From contig CAZODO010000018.1 of NCBI GenBank assembly GCA_964578605.1, positions 3,666-67,665 on the forward strand: a stretch of DNA of 64,000 nucleotides, given 5' to 3'. Each line of letters starts with the position of its first letter. Within the stretch, counting starts at the first letter, position 1. The translations under genes and the position numbers were made by a program. The DNA comes from JAXMHN01 sp964578605 (GTDB lineage Bacteria > Verrucomicrobiota > Verrucomicrobiia > Limisphaerales > SIBE01). This document shows positions 1 through 8,262 of the stretch, one piece after another. Under the pieces are notes generated by a model. That model had not been told where the DNA came from, searched no databases, and worked only from the letters and a program-made list of their open reading frames with translations.

Positions 1-342
1 ATCTTCGGCATCTGTTTGGGGCACCAACTTCTCGGATTGGCCTTTGGCGGCAAGACCTTCAAGCTCAAGTTCGGACATCGCGGCGCCAACCAGCCGGTCA
101 AGGACTTTGAATCGGGCCGGATCGAGATCACCTCCCAGAACCACGGGTTCGCTGTGGAGGCGGCTTCGCTCCCCTCCGATGTGGCGGTGAACCGGATCAA
201 TCTGAACGATCAGACGGTGGAAGGAATGCGCCACAAAGCGAAGCCGATCTTTTGCGTGCAGTACCATCCGGAAGCCTCACCGGGTCCGCACGACTCGACG
301 GCTCTCTTTGACGAATTCCGCCGCCTGGTCGAGGCGTCGTAA
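1..342 (+). CDS. carA: Carbamoyl-phosphate synthase small subunit (C-terminal part)
   Basis: This is the 3' end of a gene cut by the window edge. The visible 113 residues are the class I glutamine amidotransferase half of the small subunit, which hydrolyses glutamine and passes ammonia to the large subunit for carbamoyl phosphate (arginine and pyrimidine) synthesis. The nucleophile elbow GICLGHQ lies at the very start, SQNHGF follows, and the catalytic His-Glu pair is in CVQYHPEASPGP. Other class I amidotransferases share the elbow, but the FGHRGANQPV and SQNHGFAV context is typical of CarA. The gene is open to the left edge; no start is visible. Confidence 0.93.
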   Translation: MFGICLGHQLLGLAFGGKTFKLKFGHRGANQPVKDFESGRIEITSQNHGFAVEAASLPSDVAVNRINLNDQTVEGMRHKAKPIFCVQYHPEASPGPHDSTALFDEFRRLVEAS

Positions 343-362
343 CAGTCGCCGCGCCATTCGGT

Positions 363-2243
363 CTATCGGGCCGATCGTCCTGCTCCAACCTCGTCCGGTC
401 CGGAAGGGGTGCCATTCGTGTCGCTTAGCGCGTCGCCATTGCCCCAGAGCCTATTGATCACTCGGAGCAGAATGAGACCGCTCACCACAAACACCGCGCA
501 AAGCATCCCCGCCTGCAGATACCGGCCGTAAAGGTACGTGCCGACCATGAAGAGCGAAGACCAGATGACGGCGCAACCCGTCGTCCAGCCAAGCAAGGCG
601 AGCGGAATGTTCTCACGGCTGGTGGTCGCTTCCTCGTCCGAGATGCCAGCAGCCTGCCGGATGCGCCGCCAGCCCGGGCCGAACGGGCGCACTTTCCGAT
701 AGAACGCGATCAGTGTGGCGCGATCCGTGGGCGGCGCCAGGAACGCCGTCGCCACCCAGCAAACGGTCGTGATCGCCACGGTGGCCATTAGCGCCACGTG
801 GGTGCTGATCTCGAAACCGGACTGTTTGCGGAGGATCAATAGCACCGCTGAAATGCCAAACGAACTGATCATTGCCACCACCTCGCACCAGGCATTGATC
901 CGCCACCAGAACCAGCGCAGGAGGTAAAGCAGCCCGGTCCCTGCGCCCACCTGCAGGATCAGATCGAAGCTGTCCTTCGCGGTCTCCAGGAGGTAAACCG
1001 TGCCGGCCGATGCCAGGAAAAGCCCAATCGTGGTCAGGCGCCCCGCCCAGACGTAATGCCTTTCCGAAGCGTCGCGCCGGATGAATCGGCGGTAGAAATC
1101 GTGCACCAGGTAAGAGGCGCCCCAATTCAGATGCGTCAGAATAGTCGATGAATTCGCCGCGATCAGGCCCCCAACCATCAACCCGATAAAGCCCACAGGC
1201 AGGAACTTGAGCATGGCCGGGTAAGCGATGTCATGGCCCAGCAGCTTTGGGTCGAGATTCGGAAAGGCGTTCTGGATATCCGAGAGCTGCGGGTAAACCA
1301 GCAAGGAACAAAGCCCCACCAGGATCCACGGCCAGGGACGCAGCACGTAATGCGCGACATTGAAAAAGAGCACCGCCCCGAGCGAGTCTTTCTCCGACTT
1401 GGACGCCAGCATCCGTTGCGCGATGTAACTGCCGCCGCCCGGTTCGGCCCCGGGATACCACGTAGCCCACCATTGCACCGCAATCGGCATGATGAATACC
1501 GCCACCGCGATCTCCCAGTTATTCGAGAAATCGGGCAGAATATTCAGGTAATGCAGCATGGTCTTGCCGTCCGGCCCGACCATCGGCGCGGAAAGCTTCT
1601 CGACCATCACGCTCAGTCCGCCCACGTGCTGCACCGCGAAGTAAGCGGCCGCGATCACCGCCGTCATCTTGATGAAGAACTGGATCATATCGATGACCAG
1701 CACGCCCCAAAGCCCCGAATGCGCCGCGAACGCTACGTTGAGCATTCCCACCATCAATAGCGTTTGCCAGCGCGGCAGCCCAAACAGCACGTTGGCAATC
1801 TTGCAGGCCGCCAGGTTGACCGAGGCCATGATCACGCAATTGAAGAAGAGCCCCAGGTAAACGGACCGGAAACCGCGCACCACGCTGGCCGCTTTGCCCG
1901 AGTAGCGGATCTCGTAGAACTCCAGGTCGGTCATGACTTCGGACCGCCGCCATAGCCGGGCGTAAAAGAAGACGGTCGCGACCCCCGTGAACACAAACGC
2001 CCACCAGACCCAGTTCCCCGCAACGCCTTGCCGGCGGACGATGTCGGTTACCAGGTTCGGCGTGTCGCTGCTGAACGTGGTCGCCACCATCGATAACCCA
2101 GCCAGCCACCACGGCACCGCCCGGCCTGACACGAAGAATTCAGAGGTGTTCTTCCCCGCCCGGCGCCCGAAAAACAGGGCCGGAACAAAGCAAAGGAGCA
2201 GGGAAGCCGCGACGATCAGCCAATCGATCAGTTGCAGTTTCAT
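363..2243 (-). CDS. Sodium:solute symporter family protein
   Basis: This is a 626-residue polytopic inner-membrane transporter of the SSS family, which couples uptake of a small solute (sugar, amino acid or organic acid) to sodium. The start is placed at the Met opening MKLQLIDWLIVAAS, because the longer reading frame adds a charged, non-membrane leader with no family character. The stretch FFVSGRAVPWWLAGLSMVA followed by TFSSDTPN is the conserved region of TM1-TM2 in SSS proteins. About 13 or more hydrophobic segments follow, and the C-terminus adds two or three more, so the protein is longer than PutP-type members. The substrate cannot be read from sequence. It is divergent from thrS, with about 275 bp between the two starts. 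Confidence 0.9.
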   Translation of the reverse strand: MKLQLIDWLIVAASLLLCFVPALFFGRRAGKNTSEFFVSGRAVPWWLAGLSMVATTFSSDTPNLVTDIVRRQGVAGNWVWWAFVFTGVATVFFYARLWRRSEVMTDLEFYEIRYSGKAASVVRGFRSVYLGLFFNCVIMASVNLAACKIANVLFGLPRWQTLLMVGMLNVAFAAHSGLWGVLVIDMIQFFIKMTAVIAAAYFAVQHVGGLSVMVEKLSAPMVGPDGKTMLHYLNILPDFSNNWEIAVAVFIMPIAVQWWATWYPGAEPGGGSYIAQRMLASKSEKDSLGAVLFFNVAHYVLRPWPWILVGLCSLLVYPQLSDIQNAFPNLDPKLLGHDIAYPAMLKFLPVGFIGLMVGGLIAANSSTILTHLNWGASYLVHDFYRRFIRRDASERHYVWAGRLTTIGLFLASAGTVYLLETAKDSFDLILQVGAGTGLLYLLRWFWWRINAWCEVVAMISSFGISAVLLILRKQSGFEISTHVALMATVAITTVCWVATAFLAPPTDRATLIAFYRKVRPFGPGWRRIRQAAGISDEEATTSRENIPLALLGWTTGCAVIWSSLFMVGTYLYGRYLQAGMLCAVFVVSGLILLRVINRLWGNGDALSDTNGTPSGPDEVGAGRSAR

Positions 2244-2519
2244 TTGAAGGCCAGCATTTAAGGCAGCATCATATCGGGCTCGGACGGATGCTATCGAGGC
2301 GAAGCGATTTGTAAAGGCAGACTGGGGAAGGTCCGGTTTCCATCTCGGCACGGTAGCTTTTTTCCAGCGGCGAGCAATCGGACGGCCGCCTGAACCCGGG
2401 CTGCGTGATTCCTGGAGCACCAAACGAGCGTTTCGAAGTTGTATTCGAAGTTGTATTTGCAAACGGGCGAGGCGCACCCCAAACTGGCGATCCCTGACTC
2501 TTTAGAGCTGGCGGGAACT

Positions 2520-4427
2520 ATGGATCTCTCAGATCACACAGCGGAACGCAAATCAGTTGGTGACCGGCAAAAGATGAGCGACCTGCAGCGGTTGCGTCAT
2601 TCGTGCGCCCATGTTTTGGCCACGGCCATCGCCCGGCTCTGGCCGGAGGCCCAATTCGCGGCAGGTCCGCCCGTGGAAAACGGCTTCTACTACGATGTCG
2701 ATCTCGAACATCGCATCTCGACGGAGGACTTTCCGAAGATCGAAGAGGAGATGCGGAAGGAGATCAAGGCCAACCACCTGTTCGAGAAGATCGACGTCAC
2801 GCGGGAACAGGCTCTCGAAGACGCCCGGCGCGGGCGTTTGGCGGCACTGACGGATCGCCCGGGCCCGAGCCGGTTCAAGCTGGACATTCTGCAAGGCATC
2901 CCGGACGACGAGCCCATCTCCTATTTCAAGAACGGGGATTTCGTGGACCTCTGTGCCGGCCCCCATGTGATGCGCACCGGGAATATTGGCGCGTTCAAAC
3001 TGACGCATGTGGCCAGCGCTTACTACAAGGGCGACGAGCGCAACCCCCAACTCCAGCGCATTTACGGCACCGCCTTCAAGAACAAGACGGAGCTGGAGGC
3101 CTATTTCAAGATGCTGGAAGAAGCCAAGAAGCGTGACCACCGCAAGATCGGCCAGCAGATGGGCCTCTTTACGATTGACACAGAATACGTCGGCCCGGGT
3201 CTGCCCCTCTGGCTTCCCAAAGGGACTGCGATCGCCGAAGAACTCGAGAAGCTGGCCAAGGAAACCGAGTTCGCCGCCGGCTACGTGCGCGTCAAGACGC
3301 CGCACATTGCGAAGGAACGGATGTACCTCACCAGCGGGCACCTGCCTGTCTTGTATGCGGAGAGCATGTTCCCGCCTATGGAATTGGAGGAGAACCGGAG
3401 GGAGCCTCAGGCCGGCATGCCCGAAGGGGAAGTGGGGGCGCCTGCCGCGTCCGGTCCCAAGGAGCGGTATTACCTCAAGGCCATGAACTGCCCGCATCAC
3501 CACCGCATCTTTGCGTCGGAGCCGCGCAGTTATCGCGATCTCCCCTTGCGCATGACGGAATACGGGACCTGCTATCGTTACGAGCAGTCCGGGGAGCTAT
3601 TCGGTCTGATGCGTGTGCGCTCGCTGAGCATGAACGATGCGCACATTTACTGCACGCCCGATCAGTTCGCGGAGGAGTTCAACGGGGTTAACCAGATGTA
3701 TCTCAAGTACTTCAAGATATTTGGCGTGGAGAAGTACGTGATGCGGTTCAGCACGCATGATCCCTCCAAGCTCGGTAAGAAGTTCGTCGATGAACCCGAG
3801 CTTTGGATCCAAACGGAGAACATGGTGCGCGAGGTCCTCAAGAACTCGGGCATCCACTACGTCGAGGTCCCCAACGAAGCGGCGTTCTATGGGCCGAAGA
3901 TCGATGTCCAGGTCTGGAGCGTTGTCGGCCGCGAGTTCACCCTCGCGACGAACCAGGTCGATTTCGCCGTCCCGCGCCGGTTTGGGCTCGTTTACCGCGA
4001 CCGCGACAATACTGACAAGACGCCGCTATGCATTCATCGCGCGCCCTTGGGGACGCACGAGCGGTTCATCGGCTTTCTCATCGAGCATTACGCGGGGAAT
4101 TTCCCTCTCTGGCTGGCTCCGGAGCAGGTCCGAATCCTCACCATTGGCGATGACGAAAAGGTCGTCCGATACGCCAAGGAGCTTCGCAACGAACTGCGCT
4201 CCCACATGGTGCGGGCCGAAGCGGATTTGGGCACCGACAAGATCAATGGCAAGGTCCTGCGCGCCGAGGAAGCCAAGGTGCACACGATGTTTGTCCTTGG
4301 CGAACGCGACCTCGCAGCCAACCAGGTCAGTGTCCGCGTCCATGGGAAGGGCAACCAGGGCGCCAAACCTCGCGCCCAGGCCGTCGCCGAGATTGTCGAA
4401 GCCATCCGGACCCGGGCCGCGTCTTGA
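2520..4427 (+). CDS. thrS: Threonyl-tRNA synthetase lacking the TGS domain
   Basis: This class II synthetase charges tRNA-Thr. From the chosen ATG it has 635 residues and starts almost directly in the editing (SAD) domain: HSCAHVLA gives H27 and H31, and CAGPHV gives C145 and H149, the expected editing-site residues. The N-terminal TGS domain of usual ThrRS (about 60 residues) is absent. The catalytic core has MNCPHH (zinc Cys at residue 324), an arginine motif in YEQSGELFGLMRVR, then MNDAHIYC where most enzymes have QDDAHIF, and HRAPLGTHERFIGF. The C-terminal anticodon-binding domain follows. A run of about 25 Pro/Gly/Glu-rich residues is inserted before the MNCPHH region. A second in-frame ATG at 2574 (MSDLQRLRHS) is an equally possible start; neither has a strong ribosome site. 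Confidence 0.95.
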   Translation: MDLSDHTAERKSVGDRQKMSDLQRLRHSCAHVLATAIARLWPEAQFAAGPPVENGFYYDVDLEHRISTEDFPKIEEEMRKEIKANHLFEKIDVTREQALEDARRGRLAALTDRPGPSRFKLDILQGIPDDEPISYFKNGDFVDLCAGPHVMRTGNIGAFKLTHVASAYYKGDERNPQLQRIYGTAFKNKTELEAYFKMLEEAKKRDHRKIGQQMGLFTIDTEYVGPGLPLWLPKGTAIAEELEKLAKETEFAAGYVRVKTPHIAKERMYLTSGHLPVLYAESMFPPMELEENRREPQAGMPEGEVGAPAASGPKERYYLKAMNCPHHHRIFASEPRSYRDLPLRMTEYGTCYRYEQSGELFGLMRVRSLSMNDAHIYCTPDQFAEEFNGVNQMYLKYFKIFGVEKYVMRFSTHDPSKLGKKFVDEPELWIQTENMVREVLKNSGIHYVEVPNEAAFYGPKIDVQVWSVVGREFTLATNQVDFAVPRRFGLVYRDRDNTDKTPLCIHRAPLGTHERFIGFLIEHYAGNFPLWLAPEQVRILTIGDDEKVVRYAKELRNELRSHMVRAEADLGTDKINGKVLRAEEAKVHTMFVLGERDLAANQVSVRVHGKGNQGAKPRAQAVAEIVEAIRTRAAS

Positions 4428-4457
4428 GAAGCACACCGGGGCCAGGCCAGACCAAGC

Positions 4458-4892
4458 TCAACCCCATGCGAAGGCGCTTGCCGACGGGTGGATCCGCGGA
4501 GCGATCTCGTTCGTAAGCGCTGGAACCTCGGTCCCCTCCTGGAGCCGGACCTGCCAGGCCTCAATCAACTGGAGCACCCGCGCCACATCCAAGTGCGCAT
4601 GGAAAGGCGCATACCGGCTCAAGTTGCGGCCAGCCAGCCCCAAGAGCGCCGCCGCCGGACCTCGCCGCTTCTTTTGCACATGCACGAAAGCCCCGGCAAG
4701 CTGGATGAGCCCCTTATGAAAGTCGCCGGACGGCTCTTTCCGGACCGCAAGCCATAATTCTTCGAGGATCTCGTGCGCTTCAAAGTACTGCTGCGCATTG
4801 AACGCGTCGAAAAACCCGAGGTAATGCGCATCCGCGGCGTACCCCAGGCGCTTTTCGATCAAGGCGGCAATGCGAGGGCTTTTCTTGCTCAT
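4458..4892 (-). CDS. DUF309 domain protein
   Basis: A 144-residue, mainly helical protein. The segment NAQQYFEAHEILEELW followed by a short spacer, GLIQLAGAFVHVQ and GAAxLL-like helices is the DUF309 signature (F-E-x-H-E-x-x-E-x-x-W and GxIQxAxxxxH). The function of the family is unknown; the conserved Glu and His suggest a metal or ligand pocket, but that is inference. The start is the Met of MSKKSPRIAALIEKRL. It is convergent with thrS, only 30 bp from its stop, and divergent from parB. Confidence 0.85.
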   Translation of the reverse strand: MSKKSPRIAALIEKRLGYAADAHYLGFFDAFNAQQYFEAHEILEELWLAVRKEPSGDFHKGLIQLAGAFVHVQKKRRGPAAALLGLAGRNLSRYAPFHAHLDVARVLQLIEAWQVRLQEGTEVPALTNEIAPRIHPSASAFAWG

Positions 4893-4928
4893 CGCGTTTT
4901 CAATCCTGCAGCGATTCTCATCTCGTTT

Positions 4929-4993
4929 GGAGCGCCGGCTTTTGGCGTCGCTCGTGGGCGGCGGCAGTGAAAGGTGAAGCCGGCGCTCCGAAG
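4929..4993. repeat. Dispersed GC-rich palindrome, copy 1
   Basis: The left arm GGAGCGCCGGCTT and right arm GAAGCCGGCGCTCC form a hairpin of about 13 bp around a GC-rich centre of roughly 35 nt. The right flank (GAAGCATAAGAA) resembles the flank of the copy at 59018-59104. It lies in the divergent gap between the DUF309 gene and parB. Confidence 0.8.
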
Positions 4994-5084
4994 CATAAGA
5001 ATCTAACCTGAGCATTCCTGCTCGTCCTGGTTTGTTCCTGGTTTGTTCCTTGCCAACTTCTGCCCCGTTCGACACTCTCATGCC

Positions 5085-6008
5085 ATGGTCAAACCCGCTC
5101 TCGGCCGCGGGCTCGGCGCGCTGTTGAGTGGCGCTCCTGCGGCTCCAAAACACAGCTCGCCAGGGAGCGACGCTGCTGCCGCCGAGACCCAAGCCGGCGT
5201 CCGGCGCGTTTCGATTCAGCAGATCCGGCCCTGCCCTTTTCAACCCCGCAAAGACTTCTCCGACGAGTCGTTGCGGGAGCTGGCGGACTCGATTCGCGAG
5301 CAGGGCGTCGTGCAGCCGCTGATCGTTCGCCAGAGGGGGGCTGACTTTGAGCTCATCGCCGGGGAACGCCGGTGGCGAGCTGCCCAACTGGCTGGGCTGG
5401 CCGAAGTCCCCATCCTCCTTCGAGATGTCGATGACCGGACCGCCCTGGAGCTCGCGTTGATCGAGAACCTGCAGCGCGAGAACCTGAACCCCATGGAAGA
5501 AGCCCTCGGGTTCGCGCAATTAATCGAGCAATTCCAATTGACCCAGGAGCTCGCAGCGACCCGCGTCGGAAAAAGCCGCGCCGCAGTCGCCAACTCGCTC
5601 CGTTTGCTCAAGCTCCCTGCAGACGTCCAGGCCAAGGTGCGCACCGGCCAGCTCTCCGTCGGGCATGCCAAGGTCATCCTCGGGCTCCCAAACCCGGGGG
5701 AACAGAGCACCGCGGCTGAACGAATTCTCGCGAAGAACCTGAACGTCCGTCAAACTGAGGAACTTGTCGCGAATTGGCACCGGTCCCCGGCCCCCGATCC
5801 GGCCGGGTCGACCGGAACCGCCCCTGCCAAACCCAAGCGCGACCTCCATGTCGCGGACCTGGAAAGCCGGCTGAAACAGCACCTTGGCACCCGCATTGTC
5901 TTGCGCTATCGCGAAGGCAAAGGGGCCATTGAGGTGCATTTCTTTAGCGATGCCGAACTGGAACGTCTCCTCCAGCTCCTTGGAGTCCAACAGGAGGGCT
6001 CCGACTAA
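5085..6008 (+). CDS. parB: Chromosome-partitioning protein ParB
   Basis: A 307-residue ParB/Spo0J family protein. The N-terminus MVKPALGRGLGALLSG is the usual ParB leader, used here to choose the ATG at 5085. The CTP-binding ParB/Srx domain follows with the GERRWRAAQLAG box and ENLQRENLNPMEEA. A helix-turn-helix (TQELAATRVGKSRAAVANSL) reads parS, and the C-terminal dimerisation helix ends the protein. It nucleates on parS sites and acts with ParA in origin segregation. No parA is adjacent: upstream is DUF309 on the other strand and downstream, 39 bp away, is def. I saw no clear parS site (TGTTTCACGTGAAACA type) in the window. Confidence 0.95.
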   Translation: MVKPALGRGLGALLSGAPAAPKHSSPGSDAAAAETQAGVRRVSIQQIRPCPFQPRKDFSDESLRELADSIREQGVVQPLIVRQRGADFELIAGERRWRAAQLAGLAEVPILLRDVDDRTALELALIENLQRENLNPMEEALGFAQLIEQFQLTQELAATRVGKSRAAVANSLRLLKLPADVQAKVRTGQLSVGHAKVILGLPNPGEQSTAAERILAKNLNVRQTEELVANWHRSPAPDPAGSTGTAPAKPKRDLHVADLESRLKQHLGTRIVLRYREGKGAIEVHFFSDAELERLLQLLGVQQEGSD

Positions 6009-6047
6009 CCGTTTGTTTCCCGCCGCCCCGGCATGTAAACTCTCTCC

Positions 6048-6623
6048 ATGGTGCTTCCTGTTCTGAAATACGGTCATCCCACCCTCCGGAAAAAGGGTGC
6101 GCGCGTTGAGAAGATCACGCCGGCGATCAGAAAGCTGATCGACGACATGATGGAAACGATGCGCGCGGCTCGCGGTGTGGGACTGGCGGCCCAGCAGGTC
6201 GGTCACGCGCTCCAGGTGGCCGTCGTCGACGTCACCGAAGTGACGGACCGCCCCTCCACGCTGTCCCTGGATGGCGAACCGGCGGATGTGGAGTCCTTTA
6301 TGCCCGTCGTGCTGATCAACCCGGAGGTCACGCCGGTCGGCGAAATCGTTTCGGCTCCCGAAGGTTGCCTGAGTTTCCCGGACGTCTTCGTGGATATCCC
6401 GCGCCCCGAATCGGTTGACGTTGTGGCCACGAACGAAAAAGGGAAGCCGCTCGCGTTTCGGTGCGGGGGGTTGCTGGCGCGAGCCATCCAGCACGAATTG
6501 GATCATCTGAAAGGAATTCTGTTTATCGATCGCATGTCCGCCGCTGCGAAGGAGGATCTCAAACCGGAGCTGGACGCCCTCCAGAGCAGCACCAAGGAAG
6601 CGCTCCGCAAAGCCAGAGTTTAA
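6048..6623 (+). CDS. def: Peptide deformylase
   Basis: A 191-residue iron-type deformylase that removes the formyl group from nascent peptides. All three motifs are present in order: GVGLAAQQVG, EGCLSFP (metal Cys) and HELDHLKG (two metal His and catalytic Glu). An insert of about 20 residues lies between the first and second motifs (RPSTLSLDGEPADVESF), as in type I/III variants. It sits 39 bp after parB on the same strand and could be cotranscribed with it. Confidence 0.96.
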   Translation: MVLPVLKYGHPTLRKKGARVEKITPAIRKLIDDMMETMRAARGVGLAAQQVGHALQVAVVDVTEVTDRPSTLSLDGEPADVESFMPVVLINPEVTPVGEIVSAPEGCLSFPDVFVDIPRPESVDVVATNEKGKPLAFRCGGLLARAIQHELDHLKGILFIDRMSAAAKEDLKPELDALQSSTKEALRKARV

Positions 6624-6802
6624 CGGCCTCGGCGTGCTTTCGGCTTGCTGATGCTCGCCTTCCACTGGTCATAGCGCACCCGGTCCACCTCCAACTCCTT
6701 AAACTGGATGATCGGTTGTGAGGAGACATACGAACCCAGCGAATCGGGATTCCCGATCGGGTGCGGGCATAACGCAGGGATATTGACAACAGCTTTTGAC
6801 AT
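6620..6802 (-). CDS. Small protein of 60 residues, unknown
   Basis: I do not recognise this protein. The reading frame starts with ATG behind a good Shine-Dalgarno sequence (AAAGGAG, 10 nt upstream), which is why it is called real. The N-terminus MSKAVVNIPALCPHPIG is mildly hydrophobic with one Cys; the C-terminus is basic (KASISKPKARRGR), compatible with nucleic-acid binding, but no domain is evident. It overlaps the last few bases of def on the opposite strand. It stands next to the first 11-bp-phased array. Confidence 0.5.
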   Translation of the reverse strand: MSKAVVNIPALCPHPIGNPDSLGSYVSSQPIIQFKELEVDRVRYDQWKASISKPKARRGR

Positions 6803-6976
6803 ACGAGCTTCGCTCCTTTCACGCAGCAGCGAGCCATCTCTTGATCCTAATCTGCCACACGCCCTTCGAACCCATGCACTGAATTGAACCTAGGGCAGCA
6901 GCCGGGCACGTGATCGGGGAAAACCCGTGCTTCACTTTCCAGGGGATGCTCACGCTCTGCTCCCGGTCTAAACGCA

Positions 6977-7112
6977 GGGATCACCCGTAGTTCACCCGTA
7001 GTTCACCCGTAGTTCACCCGTAGTTCACCCGTAGTTCACCCGTAGATGACCCGTAGATGACCCGTTCCTGAACGGGTGATCAACGGGTGAAGGACGGGTC
7101 ACGAACGGGTCA
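6977..7112. repeat. 11-bp-phased quasi-palindromic array, copy 1
   Basis: ACCCGT cores start at 6983, 6994, 7005, 7016, 7027, 7038, 7049 and 7060, exactly 11 bp apart. The inverted core ACGGGT follows at 7072, 7083, 7094 and 7105, again 11 bp apart. The left units read GTTCACCCGTA, and the last two left units change to GATGACCCGTA. At the centre ACCCGTTC-CT-GAACGGGT is a perfect 8-bp inverted repeat. The unit is far too short and spacer-free for CRISPR. Related shorter arrays lie at 34928-35013 and 47934-47966. The function is unknown. Confidence 0.9.
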
Positions 7113-7277
7113 AGGGCAGCCGAAGCGGACGGGTTCCCAAATCTGAGACCTAAGCAGTTCGAGCGGAGCAAGTTACCGATAGGCCGGACCGCTCTCAACA
7201 TCGTGAAAGCCAGCCCAAAGCTGCTTGAAGGTGCGGGGGGACTGGTCGAGATTAAGGACGATCCCGATGGTTTATAG
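7113..7277 (+). pseudogene. Short coding-like stretch after the array, possible gene remnant
   Basis: An open frame runs out of the array and ends at a TAG at 7275-7277. Its last 40 or so residues look protein-like (KLPIGRTALNIVKASP, then LLEGAGGLVEIKDD) rather than random, but I see no ATG and no ribosome site. A GTG at 7203 would give only 24 residues. It may be the 3' end of a lost gene, or chance. No family is recognised. Confidence 0.25.
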
Positions 7278-7369
7278 CTTCCACTGGGATGTCCGTTCTC
7301 CAGCCCAAGAACCCTGGAGAGCTGCCACCCTCAGGTCGTGACGTGATCCGGCCTGGGGGTGCACTGGCG

Positions 7370-8170
7370 CTAAAGAGGCGTCTCGACCCAACGGCGCGCC
7401 GTCAGGGCCCGGCGATGGGTGAACCCTGCCGACCGCGCCAATTCGACGGCCTGAGGGAAACCCATCCCCACTTCGGACGGGGCATGGGCATCGGAGCCAA
7501 AAGTAATCGCAACACCTTCTTCTCGAGCCATTTGCAAGATCTTGAGACTTGGGTAGATCTCCTTGCAGTCTTTGCGCAATCCGGCCGTATTCAGCTCAAT
7601 CGCGGTCCCCGACTGCCGCACTGCCTTGAGGAATCGAGCAAACAGGTGCGTGCAATCCTGGCTGGGGTAAAAGCAGAACTTCTTGGCCAGGTCGGCATGG
7701 CCCATGATGTCGAAGAGGCCTGAGGCAGCCGCCTGAGCAAGGCGCTCGAAATAAGCCGTCCAAACCTCAAACGGATCCCGTTCCCGCCAGAGAGAGAGCT
7801 TGTTCGGATTGTCCAGATCCCACGCATCGGAGATGTAATGCACGGAGCCGATGAGGTAGTCCCAGGGATGACGTTTGGCCAGGTCCTTTATCCACGGCTC
7901 GTGTCCGGGGAGATAATCGACCTCGAGGGCGAGCTTGATCGTCAGGTTTGGGAACGCACGTTGCGCCTCGCGGACGCCTTCGACATAGCGGTCCAACTGG
8001 TTCAAAGGCATGCGCCAATCATCGAAATCGTCCTGTGGCATGGGCGAATGATCTGAAAACCCGATCTCCGTGAGCCCCGTGCGGAGGGCATGGGCGGCGT
8101 ATTCCATGGGTTCACCCACGGCATGGCGGCACAGCGGCGTGTGCATATGATAGTCAGCCGGCAAGGACAT
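7370..8170 (-). CDS. PHP-family histidinol-phosphatase
   Basis: A 266-residue PHP-type phosphoesterase with the metal-binding pattern of the HisK/HisJ group: DYHMHTPLCRHAVG at the N-terminus, FSDHSPMP, LEVDYLPG, GSVHYI, MGHADLAKKF and GSDAHAPSEVG near the C-terminus. Members remove phosphate from histidinol phosphate in histidine synthesis. No other his genes are nearby, so the substrate rests on family resemblance. The ATG lies in MSLPADYHMHT and leaves about 90 bp to the divergent ndh. Confidence 0.85.
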   Translation of the reverse strand: MSLPADYHMHTPLCRHAVGEPMEYAAHALRTGLTEIGFSDHSPMPQDDFDDWRMPLNQLDRYVEGVREAQRAFPNLTIKLALEVDYLPGHEPWIKDLAKRHPWDYLIGSVHYISDAWDLDNPNKLSLWRERDPFEVWTAYFERLAQAAASGLFDIMGHADLAKKFCFYPSQDCTHLFARFLKAVRQSGTAIELNTAGLRKDCKEIYPSLKILQMAREEGVAITFGSDAHAPSEVGMGFPQAVELARSAGFTHRRALTARRWVETPL

Positions 8171-8262
8171 GGGCAGACCTTAGTCCGGATCGCTTTCGAC
8201 CGGCAAGGGCATTTGGGACCCCCGTTTGCATTTAGGGGCCATCGACTCAACATTGGGCTGCA

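Noticed and set aside
6977..7112. CRISPR array
   Set aside because: The unit is 11 bp with no spacers, the second half is inverted, and no cas genes are present.
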